Shown here piece after piece: positions 34,918-45,336 of a stretch of DNA of 64,000 nucleotides. Within the stretch, counting starts at the first letter, position 1. The number at the start of each line of letters is the position of its first letter. The notes beneath the pieces are model-generated. The model was given only the letters and a program-made list of their open reading frames with translations, was not told the origin of the DNA and did no database searches. Source of the stretch: Portunus trituberculatus. Its lineage: Eukaryota; Arthropoda; Malacostraca; Decapoda; Portunidae. The translations under genes were made by a program, and so were the position numbers. The stretch is from positions 29,465,883 to 29,529,882 of the forward strand of contig NC_059304.1 of the NCBI RefSeq assembly GCF_017591435.1, read 5' to 3'.

Positions 34918-36662
34918 CCCGAGCTAAACTCTCTGTGTCCTGTCTCCTTGTCCATTTCTGTCATATCTCTCTTTCATCTGATTGACACACACCGCGTCAA
35001 TGACATCACTGCTCAGTTTATTCCACTTATCAATGCTACGATGCGGGAAACTGTATTTTCTCACGTCATTTAGACACATGTCTTTTATTAGCTTTTTTCC
35101 ATGTCCTCGGAGCTGATTACTTGTGGTCCTTTATCAACTCTGTCCAGTATGTCAATCTTGTTCACCAATTTATACATAGTTATCATGTCTCCTCTTGTTC
35201 TTCTCTCTTCTAATGTCGTCAGCCCCAGCTTCCTCAGTCTTTCTTCATAGTCTAACTCCCTGATTCCTGGTACCATCCTTGTTGCCAGCCTCTGTACCCT
35301 TTCTACCTTCTTCATATTTTTCTTCATATGCGGTGACCAGACACAAACTGCATATTCTAACTGGGGTCTTATTAAGGTACATAATATCTTCTTCATCATT
35401 CCTTCATCTAGGTAGTGGAACGCAAGGCCAATATTTTGAAGCATGTTATATGTTTTCACAAAAATCTTGTTAATGTGTTTCTTTGGTGACAAAGTGTTTT
35501 GCACGGTTACTCCTAAGTCTTTCTCCTCATTGGTCTCTTTAATTTTCTCATCACCCAGCCTGTAATCCCAGTTTGGTCTGTATCTACTTCTTCCCATTTT
35601 CATAACATGGGTCTTGTCTATATTAAATTCCATCTGCCACTCCTTACTCCACTCTATTTTATCAAGATCTTCCTGTAACTTGTTACAATCTTCCACATTC
35701 CTTACTCTCCTCATAATTTTAGTATCGTCCGCAAACATGTTCATGTAACTGTCAATTCCTACTGGCATATCATTAACATAAATCAAAAACATGATGGGAC
35801 CAAGCACTGACCCTTGTGGAACTCCACTGGTTACCTTCTTCCACTCGGACTTCTTTCCTCTCACCACTGTTCTCATTTCTCTTCCCATTAAGTAATTTTC
35901 CATCCATTTTGCTAGTTTATCATTTACTCCTCCAATCTTCTTTAGTTTCCACATCAGTCTATTGTGTGGTACTTTATCAAAGGCCTTTCTCAAGTCCAGG
36001 TAGATAGCATCCACCCATCCCTCTCTATGTTGTAGTATGTCAGTCACTCTTGAATAAAACATAATAAATTGGATACACGATCTTCCTTTTCTGAAACCAA
36101 ACTGTCTTTCACTCAGAATGTTTTCACTTTCTAGATACTCACTCCACTTAGCTTTAATTACTTCTTCACATACCTTGCACAATATACTAGTCAACGATAC
36201 TGGTCTATAATTTAGCGGTTCCATTCTACTACCATTCTTATATATAGGCACAATGTCAGCTCTTTTCCACTCTTTCAGGACTAATCCTGTTCGTATGGAG
36301 GTTTCCACAATATCAAATATGGGGTTCAACAATTGATCCTTACATTCATTTAGCAACCTCCCAGATATGCCATCAGGTCCCATTGATTTATTAATATCCA
36401 GATTGCTTATAATTTTCCTTACATCTTCCTTAGTAACCATGATGTCCTGCATTTGCTTTATTTCCATAGGCCTTCCTCCCATAAAATGCTCCTCCTTTGT
36501 AAACACTTTGCAAAAGTTGTCGTTCAAAATTTCAGCTATATCTCCAGCATCCTCATATACTTCTTCCCCGTTTTTTACCTTTACTATTGCCTCCCTTATA
36601 TTTAGTTTTCCATTTATGAATTTGTAAAACATTTTTGGGTCACTATCACAGTTTTCCACCAC
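34918..36662 (-). pseudogene. T2 reverse transcriptase and ORF2 C-terminus
   Basis: RT frame 35088-36662 (524 codons): GPDGISGRLLNECKDQL, PLNYRPVSLTSILCKVCEEV, FGFRKGRSCIQFIMFYSRV, YLDLRKAFDKVPHNRLMWKL, SGVPQGSVLGPIMFLIYVND, MFADDTKIMRRV. It then has a long thumb and C-terminal region ending near VISSEDMEKS. After one frameshift near 35090 the tail continues MCLNDVRKYSFPHRSIDKWN and VNQMKERYDRNGQGDRTQRV to TAG at 34918. This is the best-preserved RT in the window. Confidence 0.9.
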
Positions 36663-36694
36663 CCTCTGTTCATATTCCTTCTGTGCTGTTCTCC

Positions 36695-37576
36695 TTACTT
36701 CAACATATCTATTCCTTGCTGTTTTGTAAACTTCTCTTGATAATACATCACTGTTTTTCTTAAGTTTCTTCCATGCCTTTTCTTTGTTCTTTTTTGCTTC
36801 TTCACAATTTCTATTAAACCACAGTTTATGTAATATGGCACAAACTTTTTCACAGCAGAGTTATAGAAATCCATAAATTTATCGTATTTCAATTGCATAT
36901 CCCTTTCCTGGTATACAACGGACCAGTCAATTTCATTAAAGAACTCCCTTATGTGGTTATAATTTGCCCTAATATAATTTAATTTTTCCTCCCTGCGTTC
37001 CACAATCTTATTCGTGCTTAATTCCGTATCCAGCTCTAAGCTTAGGACATCATGACCGCTACTCCCAAAGGGACATTTATGTTCAATTTCCTCTTTTAGA
37101 GATGCCCTGGTAAATACCAAATCCAACCTTGCTGCAACATCTTGTCCCCTGCACCTTGTTGGTGATCTAACCCACTGTGTCATCAAGTTATTTGTTGCTA
37201 CCTTTAACAATTCCTCTGCCCACTCACCACCGTTCACCACTTCGTAGTCTTCCCACACTATTTCTTTACAATTAAAGTCTCCGACTATCACCACTTTATC
37301 CTTTCTGATGAGTTCTTGGTTCATTCTGTCTAGAGTATTTCTCATCATCATTTGGTACTGTTTATATTCCCAAGCATTGGTTCTGGGTGGTATGTATACT
37401 GTTATAATATTAATGTCCCTCTTGCCATCTGTTATAAGCATACTTATCACTTCCTCATTTCTCTTACTATAGTTCACCTCCTTCACTATCAGATCTTCCT
37501 TAGTAAAAACCATTATACCATTTCTCTTACTATAGTTCACCTCCTTCACTATCAGATCTTCCTTAGTAAAAACCAT
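36695..37576 (-). pseudogene. T2 endonuclease with internal duplication
   Basis: 293 codons with VNYSKRNEEVISMLI, ITVYIPPRTNAWEY, VVIVGDFNCKEIVWEDY, RLDLVFTRASL and SSGHDVLSLEL (SxHD in place of SDH). It begins with a perfect in-frame repeat of 21 residues (GIMVFTKEDLIVKEVNYSKR plus one), produced by the 63-bp duplication at 37456-37581. It cleaves the target DNA in active copies. Confidence 0.85.
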
Positions 37577-37581
37577 TATAC
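37456..37581. repeat. Perfect 63-bp tandem duplication
   Basis: Two identical units (37456-37518 and 37519-37581) inside the T2 endonuclease. In frame and identical, so recent or an assembly artefact. Confidence 0.9.
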
Positions 37582-37612
37582 CACCACCTCCTTTATTTTT
37601 TCTATCATTTCT

Positions 37613-38299
37613 CTATACTTTGTAGTGTTTTACAACAAACCAGTCTAGCTTTATTTCGGGCCTTAGCTTTGTTTCCACTACACACATTATGTCCGGTTTG
37701 TTATTTCTTAGGTAATCCATACATTCTAGCCTCTTAGACAAAAATCCATCTATATTCATGTAAGGCACTTGTATTCCATTCCTAGTCTCTTTCTTCCATG
37801 TAATGTCTATTCCGTCTGTTTTATCCACCACTTCTTTAACCTCCCATTTCTCATCCTCCAAAAACTTGGTCTTTTCCTCCTCTGTTCTTTCGTCATTCCT
37901 CTCTTTCACTTCAGTTACAAGCTCTTTCATTTTCATTCGCTCATCCTGTGACATATTTCTTCTTATGTAAATTGTTTTGGTTTCCTCAGAGTCCTTAAGT
38001 TTCCAAGCCCTCCTCAACAAGGCCTCAGCTGCCACCTGAGACTTTAATTTCAATTTTAATGGTCTATTCTTGCCTTCCTCAAAAGCTCCCAATCTCACAC
38101 TTTCTTCTACCTCAGCATATAGGTCCTCTTCCTCCACAGAGATCTTATTCAGTAAAGACTTAATCCTGTCATTTTCCTTATTCCTCCTATCCTGCCAGTT
38201 TCTGTTAGTTTCCTCCCTCAATCCTGTTATGATCACACATTTTTTCTTTTCAGCAATATCTCTCACCACATACTCATTTTCCTTTAGTGCCTTTACCAT
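37613..38299 (-). pseudogene. T2: RRM-like domain in frame with endonuclease start
   Basis: 228 codons: KKCVIITGLREE, RPLKLKLKSQVAAEALLRRA, KTIYIRRNMSQDERMKMKEL, then PYMNIDGFLSKRLECMDYLR and DIMCVVETKL. The RRM and endonuclease are continuous without a stop, as in T1, so this arrangement is a family trait rather than one chance event. Confidence 0.8.
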
Positions 38300-38738
38300 T
38301 TCACTCTACGTAATCACTTATTTTCCTCTTTCTGCTTTTTCACTATCTCCCTAAAGGACCTTTGTACCTCCTGATGTTCATGGTTCACTTCTTTCATCCT
38401 GGCATCAATTAGATTAAGGCATTCCTCCTTCCTCAAGTCCCCTTCGGATATTTCCTCTCCATTTCTAGGAGTTTAGCCTTCATCTCTTCACATTGTTTCC
38501 TTAGTTGTTGGTTTTCCTTCTCCATCTCTACTTTTTCCTTCAATAGCTCTTTATTCACTATCGTTAACAAATAAATCTCTTTTTTTAATTAATCATTCTC
38601 GGCTATAACTCTATCCAGTTTTTCTTCTATGGACAAAATGTTTAGGAACTTACTTTCCAGTGCCTGGATTCTTGCATCCATATCTAATTTCTGCAGTCCT
38701 CTTGGAGTAGTTACAAAACCTGTGTGTGTGTTTGTGTA

Positions 38739-38838
<100 letters not shown>

Positions 38839-38844
38839 AACCTA

Positions 38845-39639
38845 CCATATTTCCCGTCTCATAAGACGCTACAAGTGGTAAGACGCACCCTATAATTAGC
38901 TAAGCAATTTTTGGAAAAAAAAGTTTTGAGGGTTTTACAACCTACCTGAGCATCAGTTTCAAGTCGGCGACTCTACAGCACCAATAACAGCATCAAAATA
39001 TTGCTTTATTACGAAATTTCAACAAAATTTTATAAAATAAATACTGCTAAAATAATCTTCTTGCTTCCACCATTCTCTTATAATTTTTTCGGTTGGTGGT
39101 GGTCTGAAGTGCCTCTCATCTGCTTTGTTGCCATGCTGCTTTGCATATTCGATAACGTCTAGCTTGTAACCAACAGTATAAGCCTTCCTTCTCTGCTTTG
39201 ATGCCGTTCTTGGAGGAGTATTGTCTGCTGAATGACAGGGAAGGCAAGGGGAGTTGCGACGTCTGCTAGGATACCATTAATTTGTTTAGTTTGGCATGTT
39301 TGTGTGTAGATGGCATTGGTGAGTCATCAAAACAACCAATTCACTTCATAACAATCGGTATTGTATATATCTTGTTACCTTCATCAGAAAAAGTGCAGTA
39401 TCAAAATAGATATCTTCGTATACTGTACCTTCATTAAACAAACTGTAGAATCAAAGTAAATGATAATTGTAGGATTACATTGTATGTTTGTTGAGTGTGA
39501 GTGTTTCTATGTCATTCCTGGGGCATTGGAGGCTTGTCAGACACCCCTATCAACTTGATCTTTCAGTGTTAAGATGCAGGGTGATTTTGGGGACATTTTT
39601 CAGGAAAAAAAAGTGCGTCTTAAGAGACTGGAAATACGG
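38845..39639 (-). mobile_element. HTH-family MITE, 795 bp
   Basis: The ends CCATATTTCCCGTCTCATAA and, inverted, CCGTATTTCCAGTCTCTTAA continue as GACGC(AC). Each is flanked by TA (38843-38844 and 39640-39641). It carries an HTH coding remnant on the minus strand. Confidence 0.85.
39060..39214 (-). pseudogene. HTH remnant within the MITE
   Basis: Minus reading: RTASKQRRKAYTVGYKLDVI, EYAKQHGNKADERHF, TEKIIREWWKQE. This is a fuller version of the pogo/Tigger-type HTH than the one at 15709, ending in the diagnostic I-R-E-W-x-KQE. Confidence 0.75.
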
Positions 39640-39735
39640 TACATGTTATTTGCTTGAAACTTCGATATGAAAAGGGGTGAAAGAATACTCTCTCTCTCTC
39701 TCTCTCTCATTGGAAGAGTACAATTTATCTTCCAC

Positions 39736-39870
<135 letters not shown>

Positions 39871-40077
39871 TTGTGTGGTGTCATCGCTCACCGAGCTGTT
39901 TCTGCTTGACGGATCACACAGCGGGCGGAGGAGGAATCCTTGATAAGGCAATAACTAAACTTTCAGAGGTCACATCGAGCTAGAAAGTACATCATTGTAT
40001 TCAGAATAACAAAGAGAAAATAATTATTAGTATTCAAACAGTCTTCTGACAATTTCTAAGTTTACCATTTTTACCCG

Positions 40078-40413
40078 TCATGGGATATTGGAAAATAGTT
40101 TAAACACCGGAACATAAGGGTTAATCTCGAAGTTAAGTTGGATATTATTCACAGACATGAGAGAGGCGAGAAAACGAATAGCATTGCTCGCCACCATCTT
40201 CACTCCATCTACTGTCTCTACTATTTTCAAGTCAGCAGATTCTATTAAGAAGGCTGGTGAGACCATTTCTTCCTTGCAAGCTAAAAGAACCACCTGAACT
40301 CGTGACTCTGCAATGGATAAAATGGAAAGTCTTGTGGAAATGTGGTACATAAGTTTTGTATGCGGTACAATGATGCGCCCTTTTTTTACATTCCACAGAT
40401 TGTCACCTAGCAT
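40078..40413 (-). CDS. Unrecognised ORF of 111 codons
   Basis: Open frame MLGDNLWNVKKGRIIVPHTK ... VVLLACKEEMVSPAFLIESA ... FKLFSNIP. Composition is protein-like (mixed hydrophobic and charged, no low complexity) and contrasts with the flanking repeats. No motif I can name. It lies inside the 31274-40708 element, so it could be an eroded transposon ORF. A chance ORF is possible. Confidence 0.3.
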   Translation of the reverse strand: MLGDNLWNVKKGRIIVPHTKLMYHISTRLSILSIAESRVQVVLLACKEEMVSPAFLIESADLKIVETVDGVKMVASNAIRFLASLMSVNNIQLNFEINPYVPVFKLFSNIP

Positions 40414-40710
40414 ATTTCCTGCTCCACTCTCCCTCCCTTCATAAATTTAAGATCATCAACATTATAAAGTTATACATTAGTGTACATTATAATGACTTAT
40501 TCTTAAATTGAACTGCTTGAATGTTTAACTTCATAATTTTTACTTTCATTAAATCTTTTATTGTACTATGATGCACTCTTGCTTTGTTTACTCTTAATGG
40601 AAGTTCAAGTCAGGGGTCAAACTTGTTATAATTGGTTCGCTTAACGAAAATTCACACAATGAATGTTTTTTTAGGAACATAACCCGTTCGTTAAGCGGGG
40701 GTTGCCTGTA

Positions 40711-40820
40711 TCTTGTCCTATCTCCTCAATCCCTCCTCAGGATCTCCCAAAGCAGAGGTACCTCTGGCAGTTTGCCTCTGCCATTTGGGGGGACCTGAGG
40801 AGGTACTGATTTTCCCTCTG
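40711..40820 (+). pseudogene. LINE J piece 3: linker between endonuclease and RT
   Basis: Directly after the Tigger right edge the frame reads SCPISSIPPQDLPKQRYLWQ and FASAIWGDLRRY, continuing piece 2 (LISV) with no loss. The reading decays after about 40820, and the next family segment appears at 48076. Confidence 0.75.
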
Positions 40821-41061
40821 CTATCCCACCTTCCACTATCGAGTTTTACTACTATTGCGCATACTTAAAAAGCTGAAAATATTTCTATATCGCACATAAA
40901 ATTATTGCTATCATGTGCCTGTCATTCAAAAACTTCCAGGTTATGATGTCACATGATAGTTGAGTTTCTCTATATACTTTTATGGAGAAATAGTTCTTCA
41001 TATATTTCCCCAATTTACCCATCCACCTTAGCTCCTCATCATCCACAATGAGGTACGTATT

Positions 41062-41295
41062 GTATTTTTTTTTTTTTTTTTATATATATACCATGTGGGC
41101 TTTTCACAGGACTTTATGGGCTAAAGGGGATACTTTTTTGGGGTATCTCCTATCTCAAAGCCCACCCGCTATGAAACTGTTGCCCCGAGTGAGGAAGCCT
41201 AACCTACACTCGGACCATGGACAAGATTCGAACCCGTGCGCTTGAAGACCCTTCGGACCCCAAAGCACGCATGGTTCCACTGTACCATGGCGGCC
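41062..41295 (-). mobile_element. tRNA-derived SINE
   Basis: Minus strand: polymerase III box A TGGTACAGTGG (41278-41288) and box B GGTTCGAATCT (41224-41234) at tRNA-like spacing, then a non-tRNA body and an A-rich tail (poly(T) then TATATATA on the plus strand, 41066-41090). Confidence 0.8.
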
Positions 41296-41568
41296 ATATT
41301 GGATGCACCTTTTACCAGTACTTTTATCTACCCTAACTGCATGCATCATTATTTTATTGCTGATATTATTAACATTACCAGTATTGTCACTTTAAAAATG
41401 AATTATCATTAAAATTAAAAAAATCTAACCTGTGATGCTGTGATGCATGTTTATAAAATATAAGCTAATCACCACTCTGATTCAATGCAATCTAGTAGTG
41501 AAGAGTAACACCAAGTTCATAACAATACCAAAGTGCATCAACACCATCAAAATTATGACAGCAGGAGG

Positions 41569-41570
<2 letters not shown>

Positions 41571-41634
<64 letters not shown>
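41571..41634. repeat. (TA)n microsatellite inside HTH unit C
   Basis: Same position within the unit as the array at 15292-15359. Confidence 0.98.
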
Positions 41635-41637
<3 letters not shown>

Positions 41638-42103
41638 TATTGAGAATTACTTCTTCACATATTTTCTCAATCTACCCATCCATCTTAGCTCCTAATCATC
41701 CACAATGAGGTACCATATTTGATGGCATATAGGCTATACATTTTTCCAGTACTTTTAACCTACCCTAACTATATGCATCAATATTTTATTGTTGGTATTA
41801 TTATCATTACCAGTATTATCACTTTATTAACAAATTATTGGAAAAATGAAAGTAATATAACCTGTGAAACCATGCTTGTTTATAAATATCAGCTGATCAT
41901 CTTCTACAAATTACAAGTGGTAAATTATGCCAAGGAACATGGCAATAGAGCAGCAGCAAGGGCTTTTGGGTCAACACCTATGGAAAAAAAGGTGTTTAGC
42001 AATAGCAAGAAGCATTTTATTCGTTTTGTTAACATGCTTGCTCTTAGTATGTTATTCTGATTCTTGATTAAATTACATTTTCATTACTAAAATATATTTT
42101 TTC

Positions 42104-42258
42104 ACTTACCTGCTCCTTCTTCTATAGGCAATGAACACATTGTCTCCTTGAGTCTGTCAGTGACTAAAAAATCAACACCCCCTGTGTGTAAGTCGATGTG
42201 CTGTTTTCCTATTCCTCCCTGCGGTAGCAATCTTCACATCCCACTTCCCTATGACTGT
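42104..42258. repeat. DIRS inverted terminal repeat, 3' side
   Basis: Matches the inverse of 47710-47880: shared CATTGTCTCCTTG, AAAAAATCAAC, ATGTGCTGTTTTCCTATTCC and GTAGCAATCTTCAC in order. Confidence 0.9.
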
Positions 42259-42311
42259 GAGAAATAACTCAGAAGAAAAGCACTGTATGGGGAGGAAGGG
42301 CGGGAGTGTGT

Positions 42312-42396
42312 GTAGAAGGAACAGGTAAGTGAAAAAATACATTTTAGTTAGAGAAATGTCATTTATTTCACATAATACCTGTTCCCTCTACTATAG
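42312..42396. repeat. DIRS internal complementary region
   Basis: GTAGAAGGAACAGGTAAGTG is complementary to the left terminus. Next, TTATTTCACATAATACCTGT plus TCCCTCTACTATAG matches the right terminus read inward. It thus joins both ends, as required for circle formation in DIRS replication. Confidence 0.85.
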
Positions 42397-42599
42397 AAAG
42401 ATTCCCACACTTAAGTGGTGGGGCAATACTGAGTAGGGGGTTGACCATGGGTGAAAATGTCCACAAGGATTTGTGACTCTTACCAGGCATGTGTGGAAGA
42501 CATGCAGGGAAGAACACTGGGTAGTGCTGTCGTAGAGTCTCCCAATAGATTCATGCCATGATCCTCAAACTGGTTTGGAGTGTGGGAAGGTGTGGCACA

Positions 42600-42973
42600 A
42601 AGCAGCAGACGTTAAGGGACAACGCTGCCAGCTGCCATGACGGGTCCCAGGGAGAAGATCCCATCCTGGACCCTGTGGACTACCTTAAGGTAGTGAGTGG
42701 CAAAATGGACTGTGTTCGCCAGCAGGTCACTGTCATTAGATCAGCCACTGCCTTGTTAGTGGACCACAGTAGTGATGTTGCCACACTACAAAGATCGCAT
42801 TTTCTTATCCAGAGTGTAGGTCCCACGTGATCAGGGAAATCCTTATGAGCAGCCCGTGTCAACTGCCGGAGAAGAGATGACTGTCTTGGAGAGAGGGCAA
42901 ATGCAGTCCTGGACCGAGAGGAAAAGGTGCCTAGGACAGGGATGTCCTGTGAAAGTACCACCGCAGAGCACAA
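42600..42973 (-). pseudogene. DIRS tyrosine recombinase C-terminal remnant
   Basis: The reading has LSPRQSSLLRQLTRAAHKDF, then IRKCDLCSVATSLLW...DLMTVTCWRTQSILP. This resembles the C-terminal HxxR-ATS...W-x-S-x-x-T-F-x-x-Y region of DIRS recombinases. The catalytic Tyr is not clear and the order H-x-x-R is eroded. Weak but in the expected place. Confidence 0.5.
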
Positions 42974-43316
42974 ATAGGACAGAGGAGCCGTTTGTTGTCA
43001 TTGGAGCAGACAGCTTCTGAAAGACTTGTCACGACAAACTCCCAGGGAAGTGGATCAGATTGGGCTTCTGTCTTGGCCACAAAATCAGGAAGACAAAACA
43101 GCATCATGTCATGACCCTGAACTGCAACCTGAGTGGATAGAGCCTGAATTTCCCCAAATCTTGAATGTTGCCAGAGCCAAGAGAAAGAAAGTCTTCTGGG
43201 TCAAGAACTAGAAAGAGGACTGGTCTAATGGCTTAAAGGGACCACCGACAAGGTGCTGCAAGACAATGTCCACATTCCATGGAGGTACTGTGGGCATTGG
43301 CCAGCATACCCTCTGT

Positions 43317-44153
43317 CTACAGGTGCAATGAGGATGATGGATGTACCCTGTGACAACAGGAGCTTGGACAGAAGTTGCCTGATCGCCAGAAACGGTGGAA
43401 AGGCATAAAGATCCATGTGGTCCCAAGGGAAGAGAAAAGCATCTGTGGCAATGGCCATGGGGACTGAGAATGGAGAGAAAAATGCAGGGAGCCTGAAGTT
43501 TTAGCTGGTGGCGAATAAGTCCACAAGAGGCATCCCCCTAAATCGTCACAGGGTTCAACATACATCGTGGTGAAGAGTCCACTCTGTGGAAATGACCTGC
43601 GACTCCCGGCTGAGGGAATCTGCCACCACATAGCAAGACCCACTGATGAACTGAGGCCTGTAGCAGATCTGGGAACCATTCCTTGCGTGCCTAGAACGGT
43701 GCAATGAGGATGATGGATGTCCCTTGTGACAACCGGAGCTTGGACAGAGGTTGCCTGATCGCCAGAAACGGTGGAAAGGCATATAGACCCAAGTGGTCCC
43801 AAGAGAAGAGAAAAGCATCCATGACAATGGCCATGGGATCTGGGATTGGAGAGACAAATGCAGGGAGCCTGAAATTCTGGCTGGTGGCGAATAGATCCAC
43901 GAGGCATCCCCCAAAGTTGCCACAGGGCTCGACATACATCGTGGTGAAGAGTCCACTCTGGAAACGACCGACTGAGGGAATCTGCCACCATGTTGCAAGA
44001 TCCACTGATGAATTGAGGCCTGCGAACAATAGTTCTGTCCTCTGTCCAACGCAACGTCTGCTGCGCTTCATCGTTGAGTGTTGAAGAGTGAGTACCCCCG
44101 TGGTAAGAGAGATACACCAGAGCTGTGATATTGTCTACAAATACTCCCACCAT
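43317..44153 (-). pseudogene. DIRS RNase H and following domain
   Basis: VFVDNITALVYLSYHGGTHS, then FISGSCNMVADSLSR and PEWTLHHDVC are the DIRS RNase H pattern (D-N-x-T...GG-T-x-S; G-x-x-N-x-x-AD-x-LSR; EW). It is followed by VDLFATSQNFRLPAFVSPIP and YAFPPFLAIRQPLSKL in overlapping frames, the stretch between RNase H and methyltransferase or recombinase in DIRS pol. Confidence 0.85.
43320..44045. repeat. Internal tandem duplication, unit about 370 bp, in DIRS pol
   Basis: The segments 43320-43695 and 43696-44045 repeat the same order (GCAATGAGGATGATGGATG, GTTGCCTGATCGCCAGAAAC, ATGCAGGGAGCCTGAA, ACATCGTGGTGAAGAGTCCA) with many point differences, so the duplication is not recent. Confidence 0.88.
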
Positions 44154-44326
44154 CTTGCCCTGGAGGATGTGTTGGAAGTGTAGTAGAGCGAGCCAAACTG
44201 CTCAAAGTTCCAGAACACTGATGTGGAGAGATGCTTCGTCTTCAGACCAGAGTCTGCCCACGGTGTAATGAAGGAGGGAGCAGCCCCAACTGTGTGTAGA
44301 GGCATCTGTGTACACCAGAAAATAAC

Positions 44327-45087
44327 TTAGAGATCCCTGCCAGTGAGAAGATTGGATTCCCTCATCCACCACTGTAGGTCCACAAGATTGTCAGGAGTCC
44401 AGCTGATTCGGATCGAGTTGTCTTTCGTTGAGCTGGACCATTGAGAGCGAAGGCAAAACTGTAGGCTCCACATACGCAACTGAGGCCCTGGAACCAGGTG
44501 AGTGAGGGAAGCCATGTGGTCCAGTAGTGTTAACCATTCTTTGGTGGGCAGGAGTCATGTATCCATGAAAGATGAGAGAGAAGATTGTCCACTCAGGTCT
44601 GCGTTGGGAAAGCCTTCAAAAGAAGAGTCCAAATGTTGACTCCCAAGTAGACAATCTCCTGAGCCCGCCATAAGCAAGATTTGTTGTAATTGATGTAGTT
44701 CCCACGGCAGGCACAAAGCTGAAACAGGACTTGGGTCAAGTTGAGAGCCTCTTGGTAAGACAGCACCAGAAGTCAGTCATCCAGATACTGTACGATGTGG
44801 ATGCCCTGCCTGAGTAACTCCGCGGAAACAGGTGCCATGATCCTGGTGAATACCTGTGGAGCTGTAGATAGGCCGAAACACAGTACTTGGAACTGTAGTG
44901 TATGTCCGTCCCAACCGAAACGAAGCAACCATCTGCTCCAGAGATGGACAGGAAATTGCAAGTAAGCATTCTTCAGGTCGAAGGACACCATCCAATCATG
45001 TTGGTCGGACAGCAGCCAGTACCGTGCGGATGGTTTCCATTTTGAACTTTGTTGTGGTAATATGTTGATTGAGGAAGGAGAGGCCAA
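44327..45087 (-). pseudogene. DIRS reverse transcriptase
   Basis: 44773-45087 reads DWMVSFDLKNAYLQFPV, RFGWDGHTLQFQVL-x-FGLS, APQVFTRIMAPV and QYLDD at the end, the DIRS/Ngaro RT palm with catalytic YLDD. Downstream thumb sequence is in shifted frames to about 44327. Confidence 0.88.
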
Positions 45088-45336
45088 TAATTGGACACAA
45101 TCTTCCCATCACCTTGGGAATCACGAACAGCTGACTGTAGAACCCTGGTGTAGGAGGAGCTTCCTCCACTGCGCCCTTGTTGAGGAGAGCTTTTACTCCC
45201 TCCGTCAGAGCCCTGCTTCACTCAGAATCTGTCAAGTAGAAGCCCAAGTGCTGAGGCACCCAAGATACTGGAGGAAAGGAGTGGAAAGGGATCTTGTACC
45301 CCTTGTGAAGAACCCATAGAACCCACTTTTCTGTCC

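Larger units (their letters stand above)
34884..38725 (-). mobile_element. LINE family T, copy T2 (near full length, 3.84 kb)
   Basis: The minus-strand start lies next to CACACACACA and (CT)n at 38725-38835. It includes a coiled-coil N-terminus (about 38300-38700, several frameshifts), an RRM-like domain, endonuclease, RT and C-terminus. The end is GCTCGGGCCCTGTAATACAC then AAATAGGTAAATACACACAC. Copy T1 starts immediately after this tail. Confidence 0.88.
40980..42000 (+). mobile_element. Tandem HTH-family units C and D with an inserted SINE
   Basis: A right-end fragment (40980-41056, GAGAAATAGTTCTTCATATA...CACAATGAGGTA), then the SINE, then unit C (about 41296-41704, interior replaced by (TA)n), then unit D (about 41705-42000) with an HTH remnant (FYKLQVVNYAKEHGNRAAAR). 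The C/D junction CAATGAGGTACCATATT equals the A/B junction at 15435. Confidence 0.7.
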
